Positions 57,452 through 64,000 of a stretch of DNA of 64,000 bases are shown piece by piece (position 1 is the first letter of the stretch; every line of letters starts with the position of its first letter). The notes beneath the pieces were generated by a model. The model was not told where the DNA came from, did no database searches, and worked only from the letters and a program-made list of their open reading frames with translations. Location of the stretch: positions 62,001-126,000 of the forward strand of contig NZ_JAPDOD010000006.1 in the NCBI RefSeq assembly GCF_027587205.1, given 5' to 3'. The position numbers and the translations under genes were made by a program. The stretch comes from Solirubrobacter ginsenosidimutans. Lineage in GTDB: Bacteria; Actinomycetota; Thermoleophilia; Solirubrobacterales; Solirubrobacteraceae.

Positions 57452-57503
57452 TGGCGTGGCGCGAATCCAGCGCGAGCTGTTTGAGCGGCGGTGGTTGCAG
57501 TGA
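57438..57503 (+). CDS. 21-residue coupled micro-ORF
   Basis: GTG 57438 has a near-perfect Shine-Dalgarno (GGAGGTGA, 57425-57432) at good spacing. The product ends IQRELFERRWLQ, echoing the ALLERRWPA end of the 57093 gene, so it may be the stub of a third copy or a leader peptide. Its stop overlaps the next start as GTGA. Confidence 0.4.
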   Translation: MLIADGVARIQRELFERRWLQ

Positions 57504-57916
57504 CGCCCGACGACTATCTCGGCCAGGCGGTGTTTCGCGTGCGTGACTACGGGGCCGAGCACGAGCACTTCCGCTTTGAAGTGGACCTCGCGTTCGATGG
57601 TCCGTCGGTGCTTGGCTGGGGCACGAGCCCGTGGGAGGCGCTGCGCGATCTCCTGGGCACGCATCCGGGGCAGTTCGAAGCGGCGCTTGCTTCGCAGGAT
57701 CGCGACGTCGACGCGTGGGTCCTGCTGGGCGATTGGCACATGCTGCCCGAGGACGAGCTGGTCGGGCTGACGTGCATGGTGCTCCGCGATGAGCGCCGGG
57801 TGCCGGTCGATCATCAGCGGCCGTACATCTACATGCCCGAGGACGCGCCCGAGGTCCACGAGCTGGCGCGCTGGCTGCTGCATCGCTGGCGCGACGCGCG
57901 GGAGCTTGAGTCGTGA
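57500..57916 (+). CDS. PWEA-motif protein (element gene 2)
   Basis: A 138-residue acidic protein (YLGQAVFRVRDYGAEHEHFRFEVDLAFDGPSVLGWGTSPWEALRDLLGTHPGQFEAALASQDRDVDAWVLLGDWHMLPEDELVGL). The first half resembles the small 57093 protein, with an added C-terminal half ending in a helical LARWLLHRWRDARELES. Family unknown. GTG 57500 overlaps the micro-ORF stop (an in-frame GTG at 57491 is possible). The TcpC-like gene starts in its stop codon, placing it in the conjugation operon. Confidence 0.6.
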   Translation: MTPDDYLGQAVFRVRDYGAEHEHFRFEVDLAFDGPSVLGWGTSPWEALRDLLGTHPGQFEAALASQDRDVDAWVLLGDWHMLPEDELVGLTCMVLRDERRVPVDHQRPYIYMPEDAPEVHELARWLLHRWRDARELES

Positions 57917-58797
57917 CCGGGCTACGTGTGCGCTCGCGCTCGGGCCGCTCGAAGTCGCTGACTCGCGGCGACTTCATCCGCCGGCTCGGGCAGACGGTGC
58001 TCTGGCTGCTGGTGCTCGTGCTGCTCGTGCGCGGGGTCGCGCAGATGTTCGCACGCGAGCCGGTGGCGGTGGTTCCGGTGACGCGTGCTGTTCCGGCGGC
58101 TTGGCCGGATGACGAGGCGCGCGCGTTCGGCGCTGCGTTCGTGCGGGCCTACTTCACGGCTTCGCCACGGGAGCCGGGTGCGCAGGCGAGTGCGCTTGCG
58201 CGGTTCGTCTCGCCGGAGCTGGCGGAGTCGATCGCTCCTGAGGTCGGCGAGCGCTCGCGTGGCGAGTCGGTCACCGCTGTCACGTTCGCTCGTGCTGCGC
58301 GTGTGGGTCGCCGGCAGGCGCTGCTGACGTTCGCTGTCGCGGTGGGCGACGGGACGCGGTACGTGACCGTGCCGGTTGCGCGCGACGTTCGCGGCGGGCT
58401 GGTCGTCGACGAGCTGCCGTCATTCGCGGCGCCGCCCCGTGTGGCCTCGGTGCCCGAGTCCTCGGCGGCGCCGATTAGCGGGGTGGAACGGGATCAGCTG
58501 GGCGCGATCGTCGAGCGGTTCCTCCGTGCGTACGTGGCCGGGGATGCCGGCGGGTTGGCCTACATGGTTCTTGCGGGCGCACGGATCGCGACGCCCGGAA
58601 CGCGGGCCTACGAGCTCGTCGAGCTGGTGTCGCTCGCCCAGGCCGAACCGGCGAGGGCAAACGTGCGCGATCTCGACGCGACCGTGCGTGTGCGGGAGCT
58701 GGGGTCTGGAGCGGTCTATTCGCAGCTCTATCGGCTGCGGCTCGAGCGGCGCGAGCGCTGGTACGTCGCAGACGTCAACGGCTCGAGGGAGGGCTGA
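57913..58797 (+). CDS. TcpC/TraM-like conjugal transfer membrane protein
   Basis: A 294-residue protein with one N-terminal TM (VLWLLVLVLLVRGVAQMF) and an extracellular part made of two NTF2-like domains (AFGAAFVRAYFTASPREPGAQASALARFVSPELAESIAP and LGAIVERFLRAYVAGDAGGLAYMVLAGARI), as in TcpC/TraM/VirB8-type proteins of Gram-positive conjugation machines. It is predicted to be a membrane scaffold of the transfer channel. GTG start inside the previous stop; a small membrane protein gene follows after 3 bases. Confidence 0.8.
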   Translation: MTGLRVRSRSGRSKSLTRGDFIRRLGQTVLWLLVLVLLVRGVAQMFAREPVAVVPVTRAVPAAWPDDEARAFGAAFVRAYFTASPREPGAQASALARFVSPELAESIAPEVGERSRGESVTAVTFARAARVGRRQALLTFAVAVGDGTRYVTVPVARDVRGGLVVDELPSFAAPPRVASVPESSAAPISGVERDQLGAIVERFLRAYVAGDAGGLAYMVLAGARIATPGTRAYELVELVSLAQAEPARANVRDLDATVRVRELGSGAVYSQLYRLRLERRERWYVADVNGSREG

Positions 58798-58800
58798 GCG

Positions 58801-59124
58801 ATGCGTAAGCAAGTGCAGTGGTGGCTGGTCGCGGTGTTTGTCACGGCGGCGGTCGTGTGGGTCTCGCTGACGATTGCCACGGCGGCGTTCGCTGCGGGTG
58901 ACGGGGAGCGAGTCGGCGAGAACGTCGGCCGGTTGCTCGGCGGTTGGGCCAAGAGCCTGTACGTCGGCATCGCCGCCCTGGTCGCGCTGATGTTCCTGCT
59001 CAACCGCCGCTTCGCCGATCTGGCGGTGTTCCTGCTGGCCGCGGCGCTCGTCGGCGGATTCGTGCTCGCGCCCAACGAGGTCGCCGGCACGATCCGGGAC
59101 ATCTGGCGCACGATCACCGCGTGA
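58801..59124 (+). CDS. Small membrane protein of the transfer module
   Basis: A 107-residue protein with a signal-anchor-like N-terminus (VQWWLVAVFVTAAVVWVSLTIATAAFAAG) and two further TM segments (SLYVGIAALVALMFLL, FLLAAALVGGFVLAP). The layout resembles VirB2/TrbC-like or TcpD-type small membrane components of conjugation systems; similarity to a specific family is not established. It follows the TcpC-like gene after three bases. Confidence 0.7.
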   Translation: MRKQVQWWLVAVFVTAAVVWVSLTIATAAFAAGDGERVGENVGRLLGGWAKSLYVGIAALVALMFLLNRRFADLAVFLLAAALVGGFVLAPNEVAGTIRDIWRTITA

Positions 59125-59130
59125 TCCGCG

Positions 59131-59763
59131 ATGGCACTTACGACGTCCGCTCATCGCCGGAGAGCTTCCGATGCGGAGCTGGCTGAGCGCGCATGCCGTG
59201 GCGACGGCGCCGCGTTTACAAGTCTGGCCCAGCGTTACGACCGGCTGATCGGCCACACGATCCGGCAGAGGGCCTTCGGTTTGAGCCACGAGGATCAGCG
59301 CCAGGAGGCGTTGATCGGCCTGTTCGAGGCGTGTCGAGCACACGATCCAAGCAAGGGTGACTTCGGAGCGATCGCCACCGTCTGCATCCGCCGCAAAGTC
59401 TGGAGCGCGAAGTACAAGCAGCAATCGCACCGACACCGGATCCTCACTGAGGCCGTCGGGCTCGAGCATCGCAAGACCCCGGACGCACCCACGATCGCCG
59501 AGCGCCTGCCGGCCGGCGCGGCGTCCGATCCCGCGATGGTGATCGAGCTGCGCGACGAGCTGCGCGAGCGAGCCGCCAACTACCGGCCGCCTCGACCGCG
59601 GCGCAAGCCAAACCCGAGCCCGATTCCGGCCAGGCGCTACACGCCCGAGGAGATCGCCACGGCCGTGCGCCTGGTCGGCGAAGGTAGGACGCAACGCGAG
59701 GCTGCTGCAGCGATCGGGGCTACACATCACAGCGTGCAGCGCTGGCTACGGGAAGCCGCATGA
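59131..59763 (+). CDS. Sigma-70-region-2-like factor with C-terminal HTH
   Basis: A 210-residue protein. SDAELAERACRGDGAAFTSLAQRYDRLIGHTIRQRAFGLSHEDQRQEALIGLFEACRAHDPSKGDFGAIATVCIRRKVWSA is a sigma region 2 of the SigH/Com-X-like type. The C-terminus carries a Homeodomain-like HTH (YTPEEIATAVRLVGEGRTQREAAAAIGATHHSVQRWL) instead of a normal region 4. Such factors occur in actinobacterial integrative elements and may control transfer genes (inference). Starts 6 bases after the membrane-protein gene. Confidence 0.8.
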   Translation: MALTTSAHRRRASDAELAERACRGDGAAFTSLAQRYDRLIGHTIRQRAFGLSHEDQRQEALIGLFEACRAHDPSKGDFGAIATVCIRRKVWSAKYKQQSHRHRILTEAVGLEHRKTPDAPTIAERLPAGAASDPAMVIELRDELRERAANYRPPRPRRKPNPSPIPARRYTPEEIATAVRLVGEGRTQREAAAAIGATHHSVQRWLREAA

Positions 59764-60156
59764 GACGCCTATGGACCACGCGGGGCCGAGTGGCGACGCT
59801 GTGCATGAGCCCAGTCGTCGCCCCTCGAACCCGGGGTCGCACCTCATCCGGCACCCGCCTCCGTCAACAGCCCGCTTAGCCGTCGTGCAGCACCTGAGGC
59901 TTCACCGCATCACGCATCGCTGGCCGATTTCGCGTAATTGGCTACTACGGGCTGCGGGATTGGCCAATAGCCGAGCTTTGACGCTGCCGATTGCGCCCCC
60001 TTGCGCGGCGCCACGACATTCCGCTTATGCCCAGGTTCCGCTGGCACCGGATACGGCTGATAAGCGGAGACGCCACGCCGCGACCGAATGTCTTCTCACT
60101 CCAGGATGCGATGTCCCGGGCCGGGTTCGAGCCGAACAAGGTGCCACGATGGGTCC
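59764..60156. other. Intergenic region without a recognised gene
   Basis: Roughly 390 bases. A long frame crosses it but has an implausible composition. The only visible structure is an inverted GGCTA...TAGCC with TTGGCCAA nearby (about 59940-59975). A GGTTCGAGCC stretch near 60123 looks like a T-loop but has no pairing arms. Confidence 0.4.
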
Positions 60157-60384
60157 GTGGGAAGTCTTGCGAGCGTGTTCGACGTGTGGGACGCCGACAC
60201 GGGTCGTCGAATCGCGAGCGATGCGACTCGGGATGACGCGCGACACGCGCTTGAACATCACGGGGTTTCTGCTGCGGCGGCGCGCGCATGCCTGGAGCGT
60301 GCTGACGATGGGAGCGGCCTTGCATTGCTCGTCGGCGGCTTCACGATCCTCGCGAAGGACGGTCAGGCGTGTCCCGGCCCTTGA
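60157..60384 (+). CDS. Small hypothetical protein
   Basis: A 75-residue protein: LASVFDVWDADTGRRIASDATRDDARHALEHHGVSAAAARACLERADDGSGLALLVGGFTILAKDGQA. The mix of a short beta start, a long helix and a hydrophobic end looks like a genuine small domain, although no family is recognised. GTG 60157 or GTG 60175 could be the start. It is convergent with the AbiEi-like gene. Confidence 0.45.
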   Translation: MGSLASVFDVWDADTGRRIASDATRDDARHALEHHGVSAAAARACLERADDGSGLALLVGGFTILAKDGQACPGP

Positions 60385-60466
60385 CGTGTCTCAGCGCAGC
60401 GGACGTTCCCGCTGTCAACCGGCGCAGCCGGTCATACCTGGCTCATCAGCGCAGGCGGCCGGCGGG

Positions 60467-60522
60467 GTCAAGAGGAGCCCGACAGGGCCGAGCGCAGCGA
60501 GCTGCGAAGCAGTCCTCTTGAC
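60467..60522. ncRNA. Long stem with inner hairpin (structured element)
   Basis: GTCAAGAGGA (60467-60476) pairs perfectly with TCCTCTTGAC (60513-60522); between them GCAGC..GCTGC makes an inner hairpin. It lies in a 300-base non-coding gap between convergent genes. It could be a terminator for both, a structured RNA or an oriT-like hairpin; the sequence alone does not decide. Confidence 0.35.
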
Positions 60523-60685
60523 GCCGACGGACGCCGGAGCTATCTGCAGGTGGCTAGGAGGATCACAGCAGGAGGTCGATCGAGCCGTAGCGCGGTTGTT
60601 GATCGGTGACGCACGCGCTGTTCGTCAATCCCGCCGCGGCGTCGGCGGTGTGTCGCAAGCGGTCGGTAGCCCGGCTTTCTTGTCG

Positions 60686-61372
60686 CTACGGCTTGAGTCG
60701 CTTCAGGTGCCGAATCGCCTCACGTCGCAGTCGCGGGTCGTCGTGCTCGAGGAGGTCCAGCAGTGTGGCGGCGATGGGCGCTTGCGACGAGGCGATCGTG
60801 GTCCACAGCTCGTCCGCGAGGATCCAGCGGATCAGTGCGAGCCCCGGGCCTGGGTCAAGCGCGTGCGCGCGCACGATTTCTGCGCGATGCGCCATCGGAG
60901 CGTAGATCTCGATGTCGTTGCGGGCTCCGTGCACGCCGACGCGGTTCGCCGCCGAGGCGCCTGTAGGCATGGTGTCGTGGCGCGCCGCGAGACGGTTGAG
61001 TTCGGATGGATGGACGTGGAAGGACTCGGGTCGAGCTCGTTGTCTCAACGCGTGCGCTCGATTCGCGAGGATGTGTGTTTCGAGCCAGCGACTGGCCCGT
61101 CGCCGGTGATACGGCGGCCCGAGCTCTTGTGCGCGTTCGCCGATCCCGCTGGCGAGAAGCAGGACGGTCCAGGTCATCGTTGGCGAGAGCGGACGCCCTG
61201 GGCTGGTCGGCTGTCGGCGGCGCCGCTCGATGCTGCGGCGGTGGAGCCACCACATGTTGCCTCGCTTGATCGCATCGATTTCGTGGCCACTAGCCAACGC
61301 GCGAACCTCGCGCTCGCTCAGCCCGAGAATCTGTGCTGCTTCATTGACGGTCACGTAGTCGGCGAGACTCAC
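60686..61372 (-). CDS. HTH / AbiEi-like protein (orphan antitoxin-type)
   Basis: A 228-residue protein. The N-terminus is an excisionase-type winged HTH (LADYVTVNEAAQILGLSEREVRALASGHEIDAIKRGNMWWLHRRSIERRRR). The rest (RPLSPTMTWTVLLLASGI ... FHVHPSELNRLAARHDTMPTGASAANRVGV ... DIEIYAPMAHRAEIVRAHAL ... LLDLLEHDDPRLRREAIRHL) resembles actinobacterial HTH proteins sometimes linked to type IV toxin-antitoxin (AbiEi) systems. No AbiEii-type nucleotidyltransferase is adjacent. It is divergent from the SRA-endonuclease gene. Confidence 0.7.
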   Translation of the reverse strand: MSLADYVTVNEAAQILGLSEREVRALASGHEIDAIKRGNMWWLHRRSIERRRRQPTSPGRPLSPTMTWTVLLLASGIGERAQELGPPYHRRRASRWLETHILANRAHALRQRARPESFHVHPSELNRLAARHDTMPTGASAANRVGVHGARNDIEIYAPMAHRAEIVRAHALDPGPGLALIRWILADELWTTIASSQAPIAATLLDLLEHDDPRLRREAIRHLKRLKP

Positions 61373-61529
61373 CCGAACGGAAGTGTGCCGGAGCCGGAAC
61401 TATTCTGTTCGACTGACGCATCGGCGCTCACGGTGTTTGATGCTTCGCGTCGTCTTGCGACGGGGGGTCCGTCGCTTATCCGATGGCAGTCGATTGGCAG
61501 ATCAGGACTTGGCGCGTAGGGTTTCCCGA

Positions 61530-62546
61530 ATGGCACGAGTTTTCGGCAACATTGCCGGCCAGCCCGAGGGCCGCCGATATGTCTCGCGTCGAGAGGCGCA
61601 TGAGGCCGGGGTGCACAAGCCGCTGCAGGCCGGCATTTCTGGCGCATCGGCTGAAGGAGCCGATTCAATCGTCGTCTCGGGTGGTTACGAGGACGATCAA
61701 GACTTTGGGGACACGATCGTCTACACCGGGCATGGGGGAAACGACCCGGCCACGGGCGTACAAGTCGCAGATCAGGTCCTCGAGCGGGGCAACGCGGCCC
61801 TCGCGTTCAATCACCGGCGAGGACTTCCGGTGCGCGTGATCCGAGGCGCAGGTGGCGACCCGACGATCTCACCCGAGACCGGCTACCGATACGACGGCCT
61901 CTTCGATGTCGATGACTACTGGGAAGAGACCGGAAGGTCCGGCTTCCGCATTTGGCGTTTCCGACTCGTGAAACGAGCAACGTCCGGGCGAGGCTCTGAC
62001 GGGCCAAGCACCGGCGCTGGCGTACGCCGGCCGGCGACTGGGACTTCGCCGCGGCCCTCGGAGCCCGGTACGACGTACGTCCCGGCGGTGCCGACGGTGG
62101 CAGCGGACGGTGGAGAACCGTTCGAAGTAGACCCCGACAAGCTTGATCGGGCAACGAGAGCTCACGCCGAATTGCAGAACTTCCTCGCGGAGCGGCTGGA
62201 GGCACTCGGGCTCAAGCCACTGTCGCCGGCGCTGCCGCATGATCCGGAGTTCGACATCGCGTGGCGCCATGATGGGCGTCTGCACGTGTGCGAAGTCAAG
62301 ACGACAACCTCTGCGAATCGTGACCGGCAGCTTCGCCTCGCGCTCGGCCAGGTTTTGCACTACGCGAAGCAGCTCGAGCAGCGGGGCGAGACGGTTCGCA
62401 CGCTGGTGCTGACGCCGGGGAGTCCTCCGGAAACGGGCGACATCTGGTCCAGCGTCATGGACGGCGTAGGCGTCGGTTGGATTACCCGAGAAATGATCGC
62501 CGGGGACGACGTCGCCGCGCGCGCCGCGATCCTTCGCGGGATCTGA
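61530..62546 (+). CDS. SRA-domain modification-dependent restriction endonuclease
   Basis: A 338-residue protein. Residues 2-150 are a clear SRA/YDG domain: RVFGNIAGQPEGRRYVSRREAHEAGVHKPLQAGISGASAEGADSIVVSGGYEDDQDFGDTIVYTGHGGNDPATGVQVADQVLERGNAALAFN ... GYRYDGLFDVDDYWEETGRSGFRIWRFRL. SRA domains flip out methylated or hydroxymethylated cytosine. After a Pro/Thr linker comes a PD-(D/E)xK nuclease core: EFDIAWRHDGRLHVCEVKTTT (D near 240, E-V-K near 254) and LALGQVLHYAKQL. This is a type IV-style defence enzyme. ATG 61530 begins the SRA domain; no adjacent methylase is seen. Confidence 0.85.
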   Translation: MARVFGNIAGQPEGRRYVSRREAHEAGVHKPLQAGISGASAEGADSIVVSGGYEDDQDFGDTIVYTGHGGNDPATGVQVADQVLERGNAALAFNHRRGLPVRVIRGAGGDPTISPETGYRYDGLFDVDDYWEETGRSGFRIWRFRLVKRATSGRGSDGPSTGAGVRRPATGTSPRPSEPGTTYVPAVPTVAADGGEPFEVDPDKLDRATRAHAELQNFLAERLEALGLKPLSPALPHDPEFDIAWRHDGRLHVCEVKTTTSANRDRQLRLALGQVLHYAKQLEQRGETVRTLVLTPGSPPETGDIWSSVMDGVGVGWITREMIAGDDVAARAAILRGI

Positions 62547-62957
62547 CGGCTAAGACCCGCGCGACCGCGCGTGACTCGTCTGGCGTACTGGGCCCGATGT
62601 GGCTCGGCGCGCCGGCGAGGACGGCCGCCTGCGGCCGCCCGCAGCCGGCGCCGGCGGCGAGCGAAGCGAGCCGCCCTTGAATATGTAGAGATAGTCCGCA
62701 CGGAACGAGTCGCGGCCGTGTTGTCGTCGAGTGAAGCGTTGCGCCGGCCCGCGGGCGGGCGCGATCTCAAACCGTCGCCCAAGGGGGACACGCGCCAATC
62801 CGGGGAGCCCACCGCGCTCGGCCGTCGGAGTGCGCACGGGCAACGGGCGCAGCGAGCGCCCACCATTCGCACTAGCCAGACCGGACAGGATCGGAGAGGA
62901 TGCCGCAGCCCAACGCGCAGGCGCGGTTGCAACGGAACCCAAAGGAGCACGAATCAA
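62547..62957. other. Intergenic region with GC-rich hairpins
   Basis: About 410 bases. GGCGGC (62653-62658) and GCCGCC (62670-62675) flank an inner GAGCGAAGCGA, a probable terminator for the SRA gene; CTGCGG/CCGCAG nearby forms another stem. Composition becomes less GC-rich towards 62940. AAAGGAG at 62941-62947 belongs to the next gene. No gene is recognised. Confidence 0.5.
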
Positions 62958-64000
62958 TTGAGGAGCTTGACCGAGTTCGAGGTATGGGCCCCGCACGGAA
63001 ATGCTGCGCGAATCCTGCACGACGGCCTCGTCGCGGAGGGGATTATCGAGGCCGAATCTGCCAATGACTTCGGGAAGACGGTCTCGGAGGCGATGGCGCA
63101 GCTCGAGCGCCGAACGCGTGAGGTGTACGGGTCATTGCCTTCCTACAAGGACAACTTGCAGGCACAAATTCATGCGCTGCCGGCCGACCCTGACCATCCG
63201 CTGATCTGGGAGATCGCCAACCAACACATTTCGGACCTTGTGGGGTCGTCTCCTCAGGGCGCGGAGAGCGCTCCCGTTAGCCTTGTCCCGCCAGCTGAGG
63301 TTGCGCGGCGAACCTTTCTCATCCGCAACGTGCTGGCGATCCTAGCGCAGACGCCACAGAGCAAACGGCTCTTGGCAGAACAACTCAATGTGAGCGTCCT
63401 GTACTTCAACAACCTCGACTCAGTCGGAATCATGTACTGGCTGCCCGACCGAAACCGAGTCGTTATCCGACTTCGCCAACGGAACCCTGTTCGACTTCGC
63501 GAGGTGACACAACTGTTGGTGACCACGCTGAAAAAGATCGGAAATCAGCAGCTAGGCAATCCTGAACACTTCGTGGGATCGACGGGGTCGGTCGTTAAGA
63601 GTAATCCGCAGCATCTGCGGTTTACGTTCGATCGGGTGCAACTATTCACGCACTCCGTCGGAGACGAGGAGGAAATCGATCACGGCGAGGTAGTGCAGTT
63701 CGAGAGTCCAAAGTCAATCTACAGATTCATCTGGCGCCGGCGGGTGGAGAGGGTGGCGCGACTTGCCGTCTATGTCACGGCGGCATTGAGTATCGCGTTC
63801 TTCGCTACACAGTTTGTTGTCGATGCGCCAGATCTAGCCAAGACGTTTGAATTCTTGTCTCAAGTATTCGGCCGACTCTTCACCACTGCTCTCTGGGTGG
63901 TCTTTCTCCAGATCTTCGTTGAGCATGGCGCACTCGTTCGGGCCATGCGGAGTAAGGGCACGAAATTCGCGGGCGGGGCCGTGGTTCTCTGGGGCGACGC
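62958..64000 (+). CDS. Unknown AT-richer protein with two C-terminal TM helices (partial)
   Basis: An open frame from TTG 62958 (AAAGGAG ten bases upstream) to the window edge, at least 347 residues. The first ~260 residues are soluble (TEFEVWAPHGNAARILHDGLVAEGIIEAESANDFGKTVSEAMAQLE ... FLIRNVLAILAQTPQSKRLLAEQLNVSVLYFNNLDSVGIMYWL ... HFVGSTGSVVKSNPQHLRFTFDRVQLF), then two TM helices (LAVYVTAALSIAFFATQFVV, LFTTALWVVFLQIFVEHGAL). No family is recognised. Third codon positions are clearly less GC-rich than in the chromosomal genes, a sign of recent transfer. Confidence 0.7.
   Translation, partial: MRSLTEFEVWAPHGNAARILHDGLVAEGIIEAESANDFGKTVSEAMAQLERRTREVYGSLPSYKDNLQAQIHALPADPDHPLIWEIANQHISDLVGSSPQGAESAPVSLVPPAEVARRTFLIRNVLAILAQTPQSKRLLAEQLNVSVLYFNNLDSVGIMYWLPDRNRVVIRLRQRNPVRLREVTQLLVTTLKKIGNQQLGNPEHFVGSTGSVVKSNPQHLRFTFDRVQLFTHSVGDEEEIDHGEVVQFESPKSIYRFIWRRRVERVARLAVYVTAALSIAFFATQFVVDAPDLAKTFEFLSQVFGRLFTTALWVVFLQIFVEHGALVRAMRSKGTKFAGGAVVLWGD

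Larger units (their letters stand above)
56695..64000. mobile_element. Integrated conjugative-type element (left part)
   Basis: From the tRNA 3' fragment rightwards the genes change character: GTGA-coupled small genes, a TcpC-like conjugation protein, a sigma-like factor, then defence-type cargo, with long non-coding gaps and, at the right edge, visibly AT-richer codons. No integrase, relaxase or VirB4/TraG-type ATPase is in the visible part; these and an intact minus-strand tRNA are predicted beyond 64000. Confidence 0.55.

Noticed and set aside
60117..60140. GGTTCGAGCC resembling a tRNA T-loop
   Set aside because: No paired T-stem, acceptor or anticodon arm around it.
59771..61519. A 582-codon plus-strand frame
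   Set aside because: Runs across non-coding DNA and opposite the HTH/AbiEi-like gene; composition is implausible and no start signal is present.
1..64000. CRISPR arrays, insertion sequences, rRNA genes, complete tRNAs, BGC core enzymes
   Set aside because: No regularly spaced repeats, transposase motifs, rRNA-like sequence, full cloverleaf, or PKS/NRPS domains were seen by eye.

Overview
The window comes from a very high-GC actinobacterium. The gene families (ECF42 sigma factor with a DGPF protein, CGNR/ABATE regulator, DUF1326/DUF2182 pair, SARP/BTAD regulator, MMPL transporter), the frequent GTG/TTG starts, the GTGA/ATGA overlaps and several apparently leaderless regulator genes fit a Solirubrobacter-like member of the Thermoleophilia. 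That placement is inference; no rRNA or complete tRNA gene is present.

Layout. 1-5.1 kb: small genes (FHA/HTH regulator, lipoprotein, glyoxalase-fold and DUF3303-like proteins) and a large secreted protein. 5.1-16.4 kb: a DNA-processing block made of a DUF4011-helicase-nuclease-HIRAN protein and, divergent from it, an archaeal-style nurA-herA-sbcD(mre11)-sbcC(rad50) operon. 16.4-28.5 kb: regulator-led metabolic modules, including a TetR-controlled SDR/saccharopine-dehydrogenase-like/acyl-CoA-ligase operon, an ArsR-SRPBCC pair, an MMPL exporter behind a perfect actinobacterial LexA box, and a DUF1326-DUF2182 pair. 28.5-42.2 kb: two probable contractile-injection-type cargo proteins (one C80-like protease fold, one HExxH metalloprotease), an ECF42-DGPF-GST operon, a cupredoxin and two metallophosphoesterases, a PAS-BTAD regulator beside a seven-repeat FG-GAP protein, and a MEDS-histidine-kinase-ATPase fusion. 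43-49.3 kb: a dihydroxyacetone phosphotransferase locus (IclR, HPr, DhaM, GlpF, DhaK, DhaL, EI) with a second dhaL upstream; three copies of one 15-bp operator tie it to the IclR protein. 49.4-56.5 kb: two TetR-controlled divergent units, separated by a LamG-FN3-Vps62-like secreted protein.

56.7-64 kb: the beginning of an integrated element. A 3' half of a tRNA gene (minus strand, T-arm and acceptor 3' strand intact, no 5' half) marks the junction. To its right lie GTGA-coupled small genes, a TcpC-like conjugation protein, a small membrane protein and a sigma-like factor. Then come cargo genes: an orphan AbiEi-like HTH protein, an SRA-domain modification-dependent endonuclease, and an unrecognised AT-richer two-TM protein that runs off the window. 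The integrase and intact tRNA are predicted further right.

The most interesting items are the archaeal-like end-resection operon with its helicase-nuclease neighbour and SOS-like box, the IclR operator set over the DHA-PTS locus, the C-terminal module shared by two unrelated secreted proteins, the two injection-type cargo proteins, and the tRNA-bounded element with defence-type cargo.
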